Assembly: GCA_947179485.1 (NCBI GenBank)
Contig: OX359246.1
Span: 22,320,001-22,384,000 of the forward strand
Length of the DNA stretch: 64,000 bases
Reading direction: 5' to 3'
DNA from: Allacma fusca
Taxonomy: Eukaryota; Arthropoda; Collembola; Symphypleona; Sminthuridae
Below, one piece after another: positions 40,286 through 55,100 of this stretch. The notes under the pieces were generated by a model. That model worked only from the letters and a program-made list of their open reading frames with translations, was not told where the DNA came from and did no database searches. Each line of letters begins with the position of its first letter. Position 1 is the first letter of the stretch. A program made the position numbers and the translations under genes.

Positions 40286-43200
40286 ACAAACACACACGAG
40301 ACCATATCATCCTCCTCTTGAGTGAAACCGAGACAGAGGGGCAGGAGATGAGTACAGCCATGGGATGAGCAAATGAAGGGGAAGAGTCTCGTACAGATGC
40401 AAAACAAGAGCAAGAAATGTTATCTCCACTCTGTTATGCGAAACTCTATGAAAACCACATGTGAGTCTTAAAAACTAATGGTAAATGCTTCACGTATGTA
40501 TGTGAATATGATGTAAGTTACTATTTTTTTCCTATACCTACGAATTTTGATGTACATACCTCAAAAAGGAATGTTATTTGTATAGTAGCAATTTTGCATT
40601 TGTTTTTATAGTGTCAATATAAATATGTGTATGAAAATTGGGGCAACGTTTCCAAATTCACGGTGAAAATTAAATCAATTTTTTGTACTGTTTTAGAATT
40701 TTCCCCTAAAAATCGCTAGAGCCTGAATTTGTATTTACTGTTGAATTTTTATGCTTTCTGGGGTTTTGTACAGTTTTGTGAAATTTGTGTGGGAGCAATT
40801 TAACTGTGAAGGTATTAAAATAAGGGTATGAAGGTCAATGCTTCAATACTGGATTTGAGGCTCAAATGTGGGTAAAACCGTTAATTAATCTTAACAAGGA
40901 GCTTGGTTTGAATTTCGGGAAAATTTTGGGTTCATTAATAATAAGTGGCTCTTATTTGGGATCAGGGATCTGATTTGTATTGTGGGTCCGTGGATGATTT
41001 GTGATCAGCCTTGGGATGGTTAAAGGTATAGAACCACAAAAGTAGGGACTATGTAATAAACATTTAGGATAGAGAAATCTTCATGTTATTTCATGGGGGG
41101 AATAATTATGTAGATTTTGTTCGTACAAAAATATTCCCAATGTTTCCCTTGGTTCTGATCTGGGCTGAGCTCTTGATGAAGACTCGGGACTCTAACCGCA
41201 GAGTCGGTGCAAATTTCTGAAATCAAATGAACCTTTTGCCTTGATTGCTTCAAACCACAAAGATGTGTTCTCATTTCTTGGGATACCAGTTGCAATCTCA
41301 TGTATTTTTCCAAGACTACCAAGCTTCGAGTATTTGTACAGAGAATTGGATTCTCAACTGGTTTACAAATATTGGGGATTGTACATATTAAATCAGCTTG
41401 CTAACCTGTACTCGAGGAGTTTGTTTTGGAGGGCAAATTTTTGTTGAAACCATAATGCTAAATTTTCTCCTTGCAAGAAGAGGATGAGTGTGATTCTGTA
41501 ATTTTTGGGGGTACTCTATACTACTGAACTTATGACAAGAGATCACTGTACCACTGTGCTACAATTTATTGAAGTTCTTTTATTTTTTTTATTAAATGAA
41601 ACATTTATAGAACGATGATTTCAGCTTTCAAATAAAAAAAACGGAGCAAATGCCAATACATTAACCTGGTGAAAGGTGAATTTTGTACAGCTCTTGAACT
41701 CAATAAAGAGACAAAAATCAAGTGCGTCCGAGCTGATGAATTATTTTGGTATGAAATTCAGCGATCAAATTATGCACGTAATGAAAAAAACTAATTCATA
41801 AGTTTCGTGTGGAAGAAAGCGGATTTTTATAACGAATACATTTGGTCAATTTTAATTTATTTGTAGAAGCTTTTGCTCCTCTGGGCAAACTTTCAAATAA
41901 TTGTTTTTTTTCTTTTAGGAAAGCTGGGAAGATTCTCAAAAAAATGTGGTAAAGGAAATCTTACAAATCTGAACATCCAAAGCACATCATGATGGAGTTT
42001 AGCATTGGGGTTAAATGCTGGGTCATAATTAAAACTACAGAGAATACATACATACTTATTGAAGCGTGTCGCCCAATTGTTTAGAACCAAGTGGAATCGA
42101 CATTGAAAATGCAGTATGACATTACAACGTGGTAAATAAATACACCTTCAGATTAAACCTTGAGCGTATTACATTAAACTAAAAATTAATTTAAAATGCA
42201 AAATATTTTACTATATGGATATTTAAAAAGTACAAGACTATAATAAAATAAACTCAACCTGTTTTAGATTCATTTATAAAAATCCACAGATTCAGGAAAA
42301 ATTCAAAACCTCATTAAATTTCCAACGATAATATTTCCCTAAGAATAATAATAATAATATTATTATTTTATGCATTTCCCAACTAAATCAATGCTAAAGT
42401 CAAAACTTTGAATCCATTCACAAAATTGGTATGCTCAGCCTGTAACTCCTCTGACAGTCTTAATATAGTGCACTGAAACTTCCGCACGTTCCCTACAAAA
42501 TATCCCACATTTTCCACTCCCATCCTCTTAATTTCACGGAGGGAGAAACTTTTCTGTTTGTTTTTCTCCCAACTTGGGAATATTTCATCAACTATAAGTT
42601 CTTCCCTGTATCATTTCCAAACCTATACCTTAAAATACAGCCTGCCTATCCTCTCAGCCCAATACCCCGCATTAGCTCACACTCCCTCCTCCTATAAGAT
42701 CCCCACTCTCTTAACACAATTTAATTTATAAGAGAGAAAATTCGGGATACATCTCACAATGCCCCAGTTTGAATTCCTATCCTTACAAACCCATCCCATC
42801 TTTTTTTCAGAGGCTTAATTTTAATCCTTAAAGTAATAATTATTTAAGAAAGACAGTTCCGCATCAAATCCTTTGATACAATAATTATTTTCATACATTC
42901 TCCCGAAATGTTTTATTTAAATAAAATAATTCTACGTATATGATTGAAGCTAAATACAGTCACATTTTACCACAATCGTACCTTTTTTACCCTTGGAAAG
43001 TTTTTCCCACATAAGATATTGCAAGAGTAAAATTTATCTAGTATCAGAGTCCTGACTATTACAAAAACCTGCATCGTATATAAAAATCTTCCCAAAATCC
43101 GTTCCTAAATGGATATATTATTTCCAAGGAGAAAATGAAGGGAAGAGCTGATTTTGATTCCTATTCCTGCTATAGTGTAGATCTCCCTACATATAATTAT

Positions 43201-44027
43201 GTATGTACATTGTAGATATAGATATACAGCTCCCTAAAAAGTCAATATGACCGTTCCTTCCAGGACGGGGAAAGGCGGTCTGGTCTCAGTTTTAAAAATC
43301 CGAGCGAGAGACAGAGAAAAGAAATCTATCTTGTGAAATGGAATGAGTTCCGACTAAAATACTCAAAGTGTGTACTCTATGAAGGGAGGGTTCGGAAATG
43401 AGACTTCTCATGGAGTCCGATCACGTTCCTGGGGGTTCGTTAAGATCGCACGGGGTCACGCAGGACTGGGTCCATATCTTGAATCTCACCGTGTGCTCTT
43501 ATATGGCAAAAGAAGTATCTCTCTCTCTCTCTCTACACTCGTCCCTCTCCCTCAATGTTTACCTTCTTACACACGAAGATACCCAAAAGAATTTCAACCC
43601 TCAGAAAAGTAATATTCATTTTCTTTCTCTTTTTTTTTCTCTCTCTCTTTTGCTCTCTCTATTTTTCCCCAGAAAAATAGTACTTGAAAGGAATATGAAA
43701 ATAATAGCAAAAACGATAGAAATCCTACGATTCTGTTTTTATTTTTCTCCTCTGGAAATCTTACATATACAAATACATGGTACGTACATATGTATATGCA
43801 CTTACATTGGAAGGAACTGCCAATGTCATAGGAAAACCCTTTCGTTCCCCCAAAAAAAAACATTTCTCTTTCTCTCTCTCTCGCGCTCTCTTCCCAGATG
43901 GGAGACAAGATAAGTTGAATTTGATCACCTGTTCCAGATAAAATTCCAGGAGCTTCGTACTATACACCCAAAAGGTTATTTTTATGTGAAAGTTCATTGT
44001 TCCGAGGAATTTCTTCATTGAAGGAAC

Positions 44028-44028
<1 letters not shown>

Positions 44029-44059
<31 letters not shown>

Positions 44060-44063
44060 ACTC
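44029..44063. repeat. CT microsatellite
   Basis: CT repeat with one GT interruption. Similar shorter tracts are at 43516-43534, 46018-46037, 46431-46458 and 53258-53283. Confidence 0.9.
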
Positions 44064-47000
44064 TCATCTCCTCTGCGTGGTTCATCATCATTTGGTGGCC
44101 TGAGAAAATTGGATTTTCATGTTCAATGCTAGGGTATATACGAAAGCTCAGAGTTATGACTCAGCTCCAGCCTCACATCACAATCCCATTAAAATTCAAG
44201 TATAAAATTTGGAATGCTGCAACACTGCTCCGTAACTTCCTCGTTGGAAGGTGTTGGGTTAATTAGATTAGTGTAACTATAAGTTTGACTGTATAGGGAC
44301 ATAACATGGACGGGGATTCTCATAGAGAATTTAAAAGCATTGATAAAATGTCCGGGTGATAAAAATGATAGAACCACATTTCTATATATTTTTCTTTTAT
44401 TTTATAATTCTATCAGAGTATATCTCTACCCTCAATTGCAGTGTGCCTCCAATGTATAATTATATTATACTAGAGCCAAGAAAAAATTTAAAAATAATAA
44501 AATCTCATGGGGATTAAATAAAACAAGGTAGTAAAAAAACATAATGAGGCTCTTTACCCACATTTTATGACCGTTCTAATTTAGAAATCCATGTTTTTTA
44601 ACTGAAAGCCAGTTTTGTATTTTGTCTTCCATTTATATTGAAAGGTAAATCTTGCCAGAAATAATCACTTTGTTTATCTCTCCAAGATGGATTTCCCTGT
44701 TGTTTTTTATTTACTTATTTACAGGTGGAGGAATGAGGGAATTGGTAGCAAATTAAAATTTATGTAACAAAAACAACAGCTCTGGTTTGATAGGTGGACA
44801 TTGGAAGAATGGTGTTAGAAATTAATTAATTCACCTGTTGAACCCCAGGCTGGGAAGGTTGATCCGTGTCTTGGATTTAGTACTATTTCAAATCTATGGA
44901 TACATTCAGAGGGGAAATCAAAAGGTGAGAGGTATGAGCCTTGGGTTATACAATTGTAACTCATTTGAAGGAGCTGAGGAAGAGGAAGATAAAATTTTGA
45001 TTTGTTGCCGGAAGGATCTGAAATAGCTGGACAATTGATCCTAGATCTATTAATTTCTATAGAATATTTATATGCAAGAGAGCATTTTGTAAGAGTCAGG
45101 CTTTGCATTCCTTTGCGAGGATCTTAAGATTGGGATTATTTTCTGCGAGATGAGATTTCCGCAAGGTAGAAAAAGATCCATTGGTTTATATTTCACAGCT
45201 ACTGTCGTTCCGTCGGATTCCAGTGAATTCATTAGGCCAGGGGTCTATCCCTGTATTTACAGGTACATACATATAGTTTGCAACCTACTATACGAACATC
45301 CCTGTAGGTATGGATTTACCAGGAGAATTTAATATTGGGGCAAGGTGAGACTATCTGTACAAGTGTCCTACATGTATTATTATACACTTTGGAAACAAAT
45401 ACTCCCGAGCTCTTTTACGAACAGACTATATAAACATACTGCCCAATTTTTCTGTGTACATAACTGATCCTCAACTGGGTTTCATCCCAAGATTTATCCA
45501 TCTCTTATCAAGATTTCCCCTTGAAAAAAAAAAATTGACATGAGCGAACGCCCAGTCCCAGAATTCGGTAGTAACTTCACTTTATATCCCTCCATAAGTT
45601 CAAGACTAGGGGTAAGAGAATAGGCACGGAGCTCTAAAGAGTTGTGTGATCAAGCCTATGTACGTCCATATACAGTAGTCCCTCTCAGAATATCACAGCA
45701 TCTCAAAATCTCAATATGACGGTCCCAAGATATATGCAGTTAGCATTGGAAGAGTCCTGGGATCTCAAAAATGGGTTGTTCTTGGAAGGGGTCCCTTACA
45801 AAGAGAGGTCTCTGTAGCTGGTGTAAGTCCACGTACAACTCATGTGCATAAAAAGGTAAAGACGAAATGTAAGTTTGGAATAAAAAGATGAGAAAAAAAT
45901 CCCGGAGGCTGGAAGTTTACATGCAAACATACTTAAAGGACATGCATTCGTTAGATCCTATTGATCAGCCACCGCCTTTCAGTAAATAATGAAGGAAATT
46001 TTTGTTCGAGACTCACTCTCTCTCTCTCTCTCTCTCACTCCAACAGACAAAACCAACCCCGCACAGTGAATTCCCAATGAGGCAGACTTTAACAACAGTT
46101 CTTCCTCTCTACGTGGATGAAGATTCCCAAAAGAAAAGTGACTACCGTGGAGGAAATATGCAAATCAATCCCAATGAAACATATGGACATGCACTTGTGC
46201 CTCCGTCGTCCTCACAAACCCAACCACTGCCTAATGAACCAACATTTTCAAACAACTTCCTCCACAAAACTTTCCCTTGTAAAAATCTTATTTATTCTCC
46301 ACAAAACTCAAAAAGAGAGACTGCGTCTTGTCTCCTCCAAAATTTGGGAGTCAGTTAGCTCTAAAGAAATTTAATGTCCTCAAATTCAATTAAGCCTTTG
46401 AATACAAGTTTGGAAAAGTATCCCTCTCTCTGTCTCTGTCTCTCTCTCTCTCTCTCTAGAATTCTTCCTCAAACAGTCCGTAACAAAAGGGCCCTTATCC
46501 AGTGTACTCAGTCTTTGAGAGGTATAGTAGCCCCTACAAGGAGCAGATTTAAAATCTATTATTATATTTCTGACACTGGCTGAGATACTAAGAAAAGGTA
46601 CTGAAAATAAACTATAAGTATGTCCTGCTTTTGTTGGGATTTGCGTAAAATTACCAAGTCCCCTGAGGCTATCAGCAGGAACTTTACTTTACACAGATAT
46701 TATGGTCAATTTAGCAAAAAGAAAAATTCAAAGGTATATATAATTATGACTGTACGACTGTATGACTGTTCCTTTGGAATTGATTCGTAAAAAATGATGG
46801 ATGACGTTTCCCAAGCGTTTTTGTATTATTTTTATTCCTCTACAAGAGGAACCCATTATCTCACCCTTTGATTGGCAGCCTCTGTCAACCTGTTTTACCT
46901 CTTGGAAATGTGATCCGTCTTGATCATTGTCCAGCATCTTAGGGAGCACAAATCCCCTGGGATATGTATTTACACGTAGGGACACAAAAGCCTGAGTTAT

Positions 47001-48796
47001 AGGATTAGTCCTGGCAGTATAGTATAAGGTGTCATTTAAATGCATTTTTTTTCAGGGGAACAAATTAGTGCACTTTTGCAAGTTGCATTTTGATCAGGCG
47101 TTCTTCGAGTCACTTGCGCTCATCTCCAGTTTGGAGTTAGTCATCTTGAGTTATCTCCTGTGGGACTTGTAAGGCTGCATTAGCATACATTAGGATGTAA
47201 TTCTCGGAGATTGTGAGAGCCAGTTTTTTCTGACTGAGTGAGTGAGTGAGTGAGTGAGGCTTGGATCGAAGATCAGGTCCAAGACTGACAACTCACTGCT
47301 GCCTATCGGTAGCCTCCGTAATGAGTCACAGGGGAAGTTTCTTTTATTTTTTCATATTTACATTGACTTCAGTGGAATTCATTCTTTATTATAAATAGCA
47401 AGCTTTCGAACAACAACTGTGTTCATCTCCTGGCAGTTTTAATTGTTTTTCTTCTGTGACAGTATTTAAAAAATTCTTTGTTTTGATACCAGGAGTAAAT
47501 GTTGGTTTCCATTTAAATTTCATATCTTCTATAGATACGTCTAAATCCTCTTCGTTACGCCTCTTTTACAAGGGTATCTTCGCAAAGGCCTAGATTTAAT
47601 TAGTACAAAATTTGATCTTTACAATCTTTACCAGGATTTAAATTTTTCTTTTTATAATTTCACACCCTAATTTCGATGATAAAAAAATTGTACTGCTTTT
47701 TCGGGCTACTATTAAAATGTATCTGAAAAGGTGTTTCAAAGTAAAAAATAAAAGTTTATCAAGAGATCAAAAGCCTGAGTGAGGGAGATATTATGTAACA
47801 ATACCCAGGAGTTTTTGTTGTGAGTTAAAACGTTCGCTTTACAAAACACTCCTCGAAAACAGCTCAGAGGGAAACACACGTGGCAGAATCATTTCGTCGA
47901 AAGTCCATTAAAAACATTCAGGCTAGAGCCTACATTGACACTATTGCAACTCCGTGACTGAGTCGAGGGGTGGATGCGGAATGACACTGACCAAAACAAT
48001 AAACTGGAGCGTGTGAATGTCCCTGTTGTGATGTCAATACTCATAAAAGGGAATGGGTCATGATTAGAATTAAGACTGACGTTGGTGTACAAGTGCAACT
48101 GCATCTTGCAATTGTCACGGAGCATATACAGAGAGAGTTCAGAGAGAGAGAGAAAAACTATCCCGGAATTTTATGACCCTCAGAGATAGATACTTCCCTT
48201 GATTATACGTGCTTTTGGGCCTCTGCACATATCCCACCCCAATTGTGACTATACAGTGACCTGTGAGTGATACGACAGGACGTATCTAGCCTAATCGTGA
48301 AAAGCTTTTATTGCTATTTGTTTTTATTATGGGATTCTTTACAATAGCAGATCCCTGTACATGCCCGGATCCCTGATGATAATCTTTGACTGCTGCACTC
48401 AGCTAATCCCCAATATATGAAGCATTCATGGTCCTGACCCTGGTAATCATAAAATTGAGGGTGTTTGAAGAACTTGTCCAATTCCATAAAGTTTCGAGGA
48501 ACTTTGGACCGAAGGACCAAATACGTGTCACTTTTATGACTCGTGCCGCGGAGCCCTGAGGATTGTTCTCTTGACACTTTTGAGGCTCTCAGGCTATCAA
48601 CTGCCCTGACCCCTCTCATCCATCATGTTCCATCAAAGTGAGCATAACGACAAATAATTGGACTTTATCAGGGATAATCTTATTTCATTCATTTCTATCT
48701 CTGATAAGGAGTTAAGTGCTCCCGTCATACTGTACAGCTTCCCTATTCATATTTTTCATTATTGGGTTTTAAGCCTCTTAGCATTTCCTCATTTCT

Positions 48797-48812
48797 CCCC
48801 CCCCCCCCCCCC
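48797..48812. repeat. Poly-C run of 16
   Basis: A homopolymer of 16 C. Its length should be treated as uncertain in any assembly. Confidence 0.9.
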
Positions 48813-49134
48813 TCAAACACCCGCACACAATCATACACTCATCGTTGATACTAATAACAAATTATTGGAGGATTTCTTCTAAAGATGAAATATTCCCTCG
48901 TAACTTCCAGATAACCTTTTCGAATTTGTGGTCTGAATATCTGGAGGATGCAGTGATTGTGTGTATCCTAAAATAAGGATTTGACCAGGACAGTCGTAAG
49001 TATTCAAAGAATAAATACAAATTAACGTTAAACAGGGTCTGTTCCATATTTTAAAATATTGTTATTGCCAGATCTCTCACAGATTATTTTCGAGTCAGTT
49101 ATTCTCAGCTCTGGGGAAAATAGAGGTCACTTAT

Positions 49135-49137
<3 letters not shown>

Positions 49138-49170
<33 letters not shown>
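49138..49170. repeat. GA microsatellite
   Basis: About 16 GA units. Another tract is at 57127-57158. Confidence 0.95.
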
Positions 49171-49172
<2 letters not shown>

Positions 49173-52100
49173 ATTTTTGAGATTTCCTGTAAGGAATGAT
49201 TGGAAATATTCGGGGAATATCTGGAGACTCAAGGAGCAGGAGCTTTATCATTAGCTTGTCAGAGTAATTCCAGCAAGTGACAAGTTGCTAATAAAAAGAC
49301 CATAAAGTGGGAATTGAATGATAGGGACTGAGAGTAAGGGTCTATTTTTATCTGAGCATTTCCTCCTTGTAATAACTGGCTCTGTTCCTTTGGAAAAAGA
49401 CTCTGATGAGTTGGACTGGGAGGGTTTGTACTTCTGTATGTATATATACCATATATAGCTATATCTATGTGTATATATGTGTATGTAGGAAGGACATTGG
49501 CAATAACCACAATGACTATGATCGGAGTTGTACTTCTCAGGATTTATTCCCACTCTTTCCCCTTGATTTGATTGTAGGGAAGGGATGTGTATGGAGAGAA
49601 TGAGAGAGGGAAAAATTGTTATCAGGAACGCTCACATTTTGCCAACAAATCAAAATCGGATCATTTTTTTTTCTCCTAGCATTTCAGACATAACAGTGTG
49701 TATAGTATCTACAGAAAGGGCAGGAGACAGGAGACCTAACTCAGTGCAGTCAATCTGGCTTATTGGGAGCTTATGCCACTTGAAAGTTCACCCCAAATGA
49801 TGTCAATGCATAGGTACAGGGGTCATATATTTGAGTATCTATGAGGACTATACACATTGTATGTACATATATATATATCAGCCAAAATTTTACCCTTGCA
49901 GGAATTACATACAAACACATAAGACTCCTTGTAATAACTATTATGGCATATAGAATGTACCCCTTATCTTGGACAAGCGTCCAGGTTTTACTACATTTAT
50001 TTCCGTGCATACAGTTCTGCAAGCCCAGTCTCTACATAGATCTGTACAGTGTGCCCTTCCTATTAGAGACAACCTTATTTCAAAAAGCAGAGTTTCAAAG
50101 GATTAAAATTATTTAATTTTTTTCCCCTAGAAATTAATTCCCAGGTTGTTGTTTTAAAGACCAAGAGTTGACACTGAATAGGAAATATTTTCGCACAGTT
50201 CTTATTTTAAAAACAGTGGCGCTGCCTTGCTATAAGAGCATCCCTGGAAGATAGAAAATTGGGGATAAAAAGAAACTGTGTAGTAAAAAAAATCAGGGAA
50301 TTAACATTGAGTTAAATGGAACTGCGTTGAATTTTTTCCAATGGGAAATTCCCTTCCTTCCTAAGGATGAGAGGACACTGTATCTACTAAAAGCATGGAA
50401 GTACATACACTCAAATTACGCATCTATATACGATCTCCGTAAATTGAAGGGAACATCCACACACGCAGTAATCACGTATGTACATATGCACATGACGGCC
50501 AAAGACATGAGATATGCTCACAGTGCATTTTCTCGGAGCCCAGGGAGAAGAAATAACCGTAATAGTAATCGACAGCTATTGCTTAAACGCCGCTGAAAGA
50601 CATGACTTGACAAGGAGAAGGAAGCTGGAGAGAAGCAGAAGAAGAAGAAGAAGACGAAGAAGAAGAAGAAGAAGTGCTAAGAATCAAGTCAAACTCCCGT
50701 CCAATTCCTTCCCTCCACAGAAAAAAAAAGAGAAAGAAGAGACTCTGAGAAAAACGGCACTTTCACATCTCCTCAATGGAAGGAACCTTGCCGGAATGAC
50801 GCCCCAAAAGAAGACACACAGTCCGGGAATTGCTGTCCATTCTTCCATTCCCTTTCCCCCCACTAGTTCCCATATATGACTTCATTTTTGAATGACACGG
50901 GAAGGAAAAGGAAATTCAAGGATGAACTCAACAAGGCCGGTGACGGTAACTCCTTTCCAAAAGCATCCTCTTGAATCAAGTCAAACTGACGATCATGTAT
51001 ACACGGGGAACGTCAAGAAATTCAAAGATGACTTTACTCCTCATCCTTTCAAGAGTCTGTGTACTCTCCTGGCACTCAAATCTTGTAAGATTCTCCCCAA
51101 GAAAAAAAAAACAGGTATGTACATAATTATATATCTATAGCCCATATCCTTATAGACATGTTTACGAGGAGTAGATCTTAAAATACAGGGCGCTCTTCCT
51201 ATCGAGGAGGATTCTGTCCCTTTGCCTTCCTTGTATATGTTGAAGGGCTGGGAGAATCTCAGTGCTCTGTAAATGTAATCCATGGTGAGTGAATGTCAAT
51301 AAATGCGAAAGTCATTCCTAGTCTGAGGCTACAGGGTCTGAAATGTAGATTCTAAAGTGCATTTGGGGGAAGATTGCCAAGTGACGTCTAGCCCCTTTAT
51401 AGCAGACGCTAGTTTTAAAATTTCTTCAGGAGGAAACGAGAAATGTTACATTTTATAATTTTTCTTCTGGAGTGAAAGTAAGAATTTTTTTTTCTGCCCT
51501 TAGGGGCTGTCCTTACAGGGAGAGCCCACTGTTACACATGCATACGTTACAGGGATGTGTCATGGACGGGAATGTGTGCTTTATGTTCCTGGATTTTGAG
51601 AAATTTTTCCCCTGAAATTCCATTCGAATGCAAGTGTTTTGGAGGCGAGGGAGGTTCGATCTCTCTCCCTCTTTATACGTCTATGCTCGCCATGCGTCTT
51701 TAACAATAATAAATGTGAGGAGTGTGAGTTAAACACAGTGGTATGAGTATGTATCTAGAGGCTTCTGCACATATGTACATATAGGAGGATGGAAGTACAT
51801 ATACGTACAATCTGCTCAATCAGAGTCTTTGGTGGTTCAACAACTGTCACATTGGGGCCCGGATCCATTGCCCACGTGTAGGTTGTCGTGTAGTACTTTC
51901 CCTTTTGATTCCTACATATATCCATATTTACACAAGGCACGTGACTAGCAAAACTAACAAGGAGCAAACCCACAACACACAGCCCCTGTTCAAATCCTAT
52001 TGAGACTCTTTTAACCAGCCTTTCCCCCTATATTCCGTATAATCTATAACATATAAATAATATAGGGATATACATACGTATCTACTCTCCGACCTCATGT

Positions 52101-55100
52101 GTGTCTACAGTCCTTCCCTATGACAAGTGTCCCTATTTTCCTATACTCTAGTACTGTAATTCCCCTTGGAAATATAAAATCTAGTTGTAGAATCCTTGCT
52201 CTTAAATTTTGTATTTAATTTCATACCTTTTTAAGGACACCATCTATTACCCCAATCCCAAAGCACCCACAGAAATCCTTGCAAAATTGTGTAGATATCT
52301 CACCTTCGCGCGTAATTTAAAGTTAATGTTCCAGAACTCTAGAAATTATTCCTGAGGACCTTTAAGCTTTGACAACATGACAAGATACACAGGAATAAAT
52401 AATAATTTAACCCCTCTGCACTTTTGTTACCCCTGTCCTCTAAGGTGGGGAAATTTCTTGGAGTTGTTGATTTGCTATCAAAAGTTGGGAGATCATTAAA
52501 TATTTGACCTGCACAAAGCACCGAGCTATGGTAATATATATTGTAATTGGAAAAACAAATTAAATTAAATTGGAGATCATGGTATGATGACAAATTTTTA
52601 TTTGCAATTGTAATAAATATTTTCCTCTCTGGACGCATTATCTAATGTGTTAATTGTTACAAGTAAAATCCTTCATGGAAAAGTCACAAGCAGTTGTAAA
52701 AATAAATTCAGGGAGGAGAAGCCTCAAGGCTGGACATATTTTAGGAAAAAAGATTTTGAAAGGCAGCCCCAAATATATACGCGTGGATGCGCTCCTGGAA
52801 ATAGTGCATTCATTCACTTGCCGCATTTTAGTAATTCAGTGCGTGTGTGTCTACCTATATATATGTAATGTGTATATGAGAAATTGGGAGTATTTTATAT
52901 CGGATTTTTCCCTCTCAATATCCCTCAGCGTATTGGGCTCGCAGACTGTTGGTTTTGCTCGAGTTAGGAGTAGATTGGGGAATTGACAATTCACACTATT
53001 GACAAAGATCTTGGGGATGGGAAGAAGCTGTGCTGGGCCAGAGCTTCATATTAAGACTGTAGAGATTTCCCTATAGCTCTATAATAATTATATACTTACA
53101 TACAGATCAACTCTGACTATCCAAGGCTGTTATATATTTACACACATGTGTATATAGATAAACGTATAGCTTTTCTCTGTGTGTGTTCAAGTTCTGGGAT
53201 ATATCTGCTCCTGGAAATAATACTTAACCATTGCCTATTATATTTTCCCTCTCTTTTCTCTCCCTCTCTCTCTCTCTCTCACTCTCACTCTCAGGAGTCC
53301 ACATACGGAGGATTCTAATTTCGGTTGGTGTATCCAGGAAATTGGCTAGATTTCCCCCTGAGCTGAGCAAGTGCGAAAATTTATCGCTTACACTTCACTC
53401 TCACACCGGAGTATCGGGAAGCGAGGCTTTTCTTTATAAGCCTTCCCTTTTAATATGTACAGCTCCTCCAAGCTCTCTTCTTCCCTTCTACTGGGAGTCT
53501 CTTCCCCAGTACAAAAAAAAAAGCTAACCTTACCAAAATATACGAAAATATAAATGTACACTCTTTTCCTCCCTAAAGTCCACTCTGGTTATAAAACCAT
53601 CCCAGAGTTTTTCCGATCTGACTTTTAAAAACCAGGAGCTTTTACAATCCTCCAACTTTTGTACTTTCTTAGATTGACCTCTCAAAAATGAGCTCGGGCC
53701 CTGAAGGGAGATTTCCTCACACAAAAGGGTCCGGCACGCTCAGACTTCACTGTCTACTTTGGGATGAATCCCGAAGTTGTGTTTGTACTAGTACTTATGC
53801 GAGTGTTAGAGGCGGGATTGCTTGTATACATATATATGGTGTGAAAAAAACATTTTTTTTTCTTCCTCCTTCAAATCTTCCATCTGTCCAGACACAGATT
53901 CTCTGATATGTTCCCCTTGACTGACTTGCTTATTCTACTCGAGAGGAGCTACAACACGTGAAATGAAGTCTGGATGTGTACATACATATGTCCCTATATA
54001 GAATTTAGGTACCTGGGCGTGGATGTACATATGTATCTACGTGTTGATATTTCTACAAGAAAATCCTACAGAATGTTACGTAAGTACTAAAAACCCGAAA
54101 TCCATTACTAGATGCTTGTTTCCGTCCTGAGCTGTTCCCTTGTAAAAAGAAATATCCTCTCAATTTTTTTTAGTACGATTGACTTCTTACTCGGGAGGAC
54201 CTCCCCAGATGTTTTATTAAACTTTTGAACAAAATTTTATTATTTTAATGTATATTTAAAAATGTTTTTTTTTTGTATCTAAAATATTTTGTGTCTCTAA
54301 TTTCTGAGATTAAGGTTTCAACTCTATACAAATCCAGAATTTAAAAATGTTTTGCAAGGCCCTTGAATTATTAATAAATGATGTTCCAAAGGGAAATTTG
54401 AGATTCAAAGTATTTTTATACTGAGGGTTACAAAAGCTGGGGATTTTTAAAAATATTTGTCATTATCCGTGTGTTTTGATAGCGAAAGTTTTATTATGAG
54501 TCATAGGAGTGTTTCACTTGAAAATAAAATGTTTTGGAAACATTTCTTATTGAATGGAAGCTCAAGCTCATGTACAATTTCTTGTATGTGAGCTCTTGGG
54601 CTCTGTGGCAGTTGAATCGTTACTGGGAACAAGGACACCTTCCAAGGGAAATCTATTTGCTAAGTATGTATAAAAAGCTGTATCACTTGAATGTAAATAA
54701 AGTAGACTCTGGATGTTTTTGAAACATGGACGATTTTTCGTTTACAAGGATATGCTCCTTGTGAGGGTAAAAATTAACATTGGGTTAAATCTAAAAAACT
54801 GTTTGGGGCTCTTGGGAGAGTTAGCTTTATCATAGGTGGGTTCGAAATAGTGGGGGTGCTCTGTAGGTGAAAGCCTCGCCGTCACGGAAGGAACACAGTA
54901 AAGTATACTTTTTGTGGAACCAATTTGTCAAGATAAATGTTGGTGTGATTTCTATCAGGAGCGACTAAAGCCTGACCATGCACATGACACAATCGTCGAA
55001 CCCAAAACATAGACTCCAGCCCATATAAGTCTTATACATGGGAACTGTGTATAGTTATATGAGGAGCCTTTGCGTGACCAATTTTTTCGGGGCTTTTCTT

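Noticed and set aside
50514-50879. Arg-rich plus-strand ORF
   Set aside because: Produced by an AAG/AGA simple repeat; no other coding evidence.
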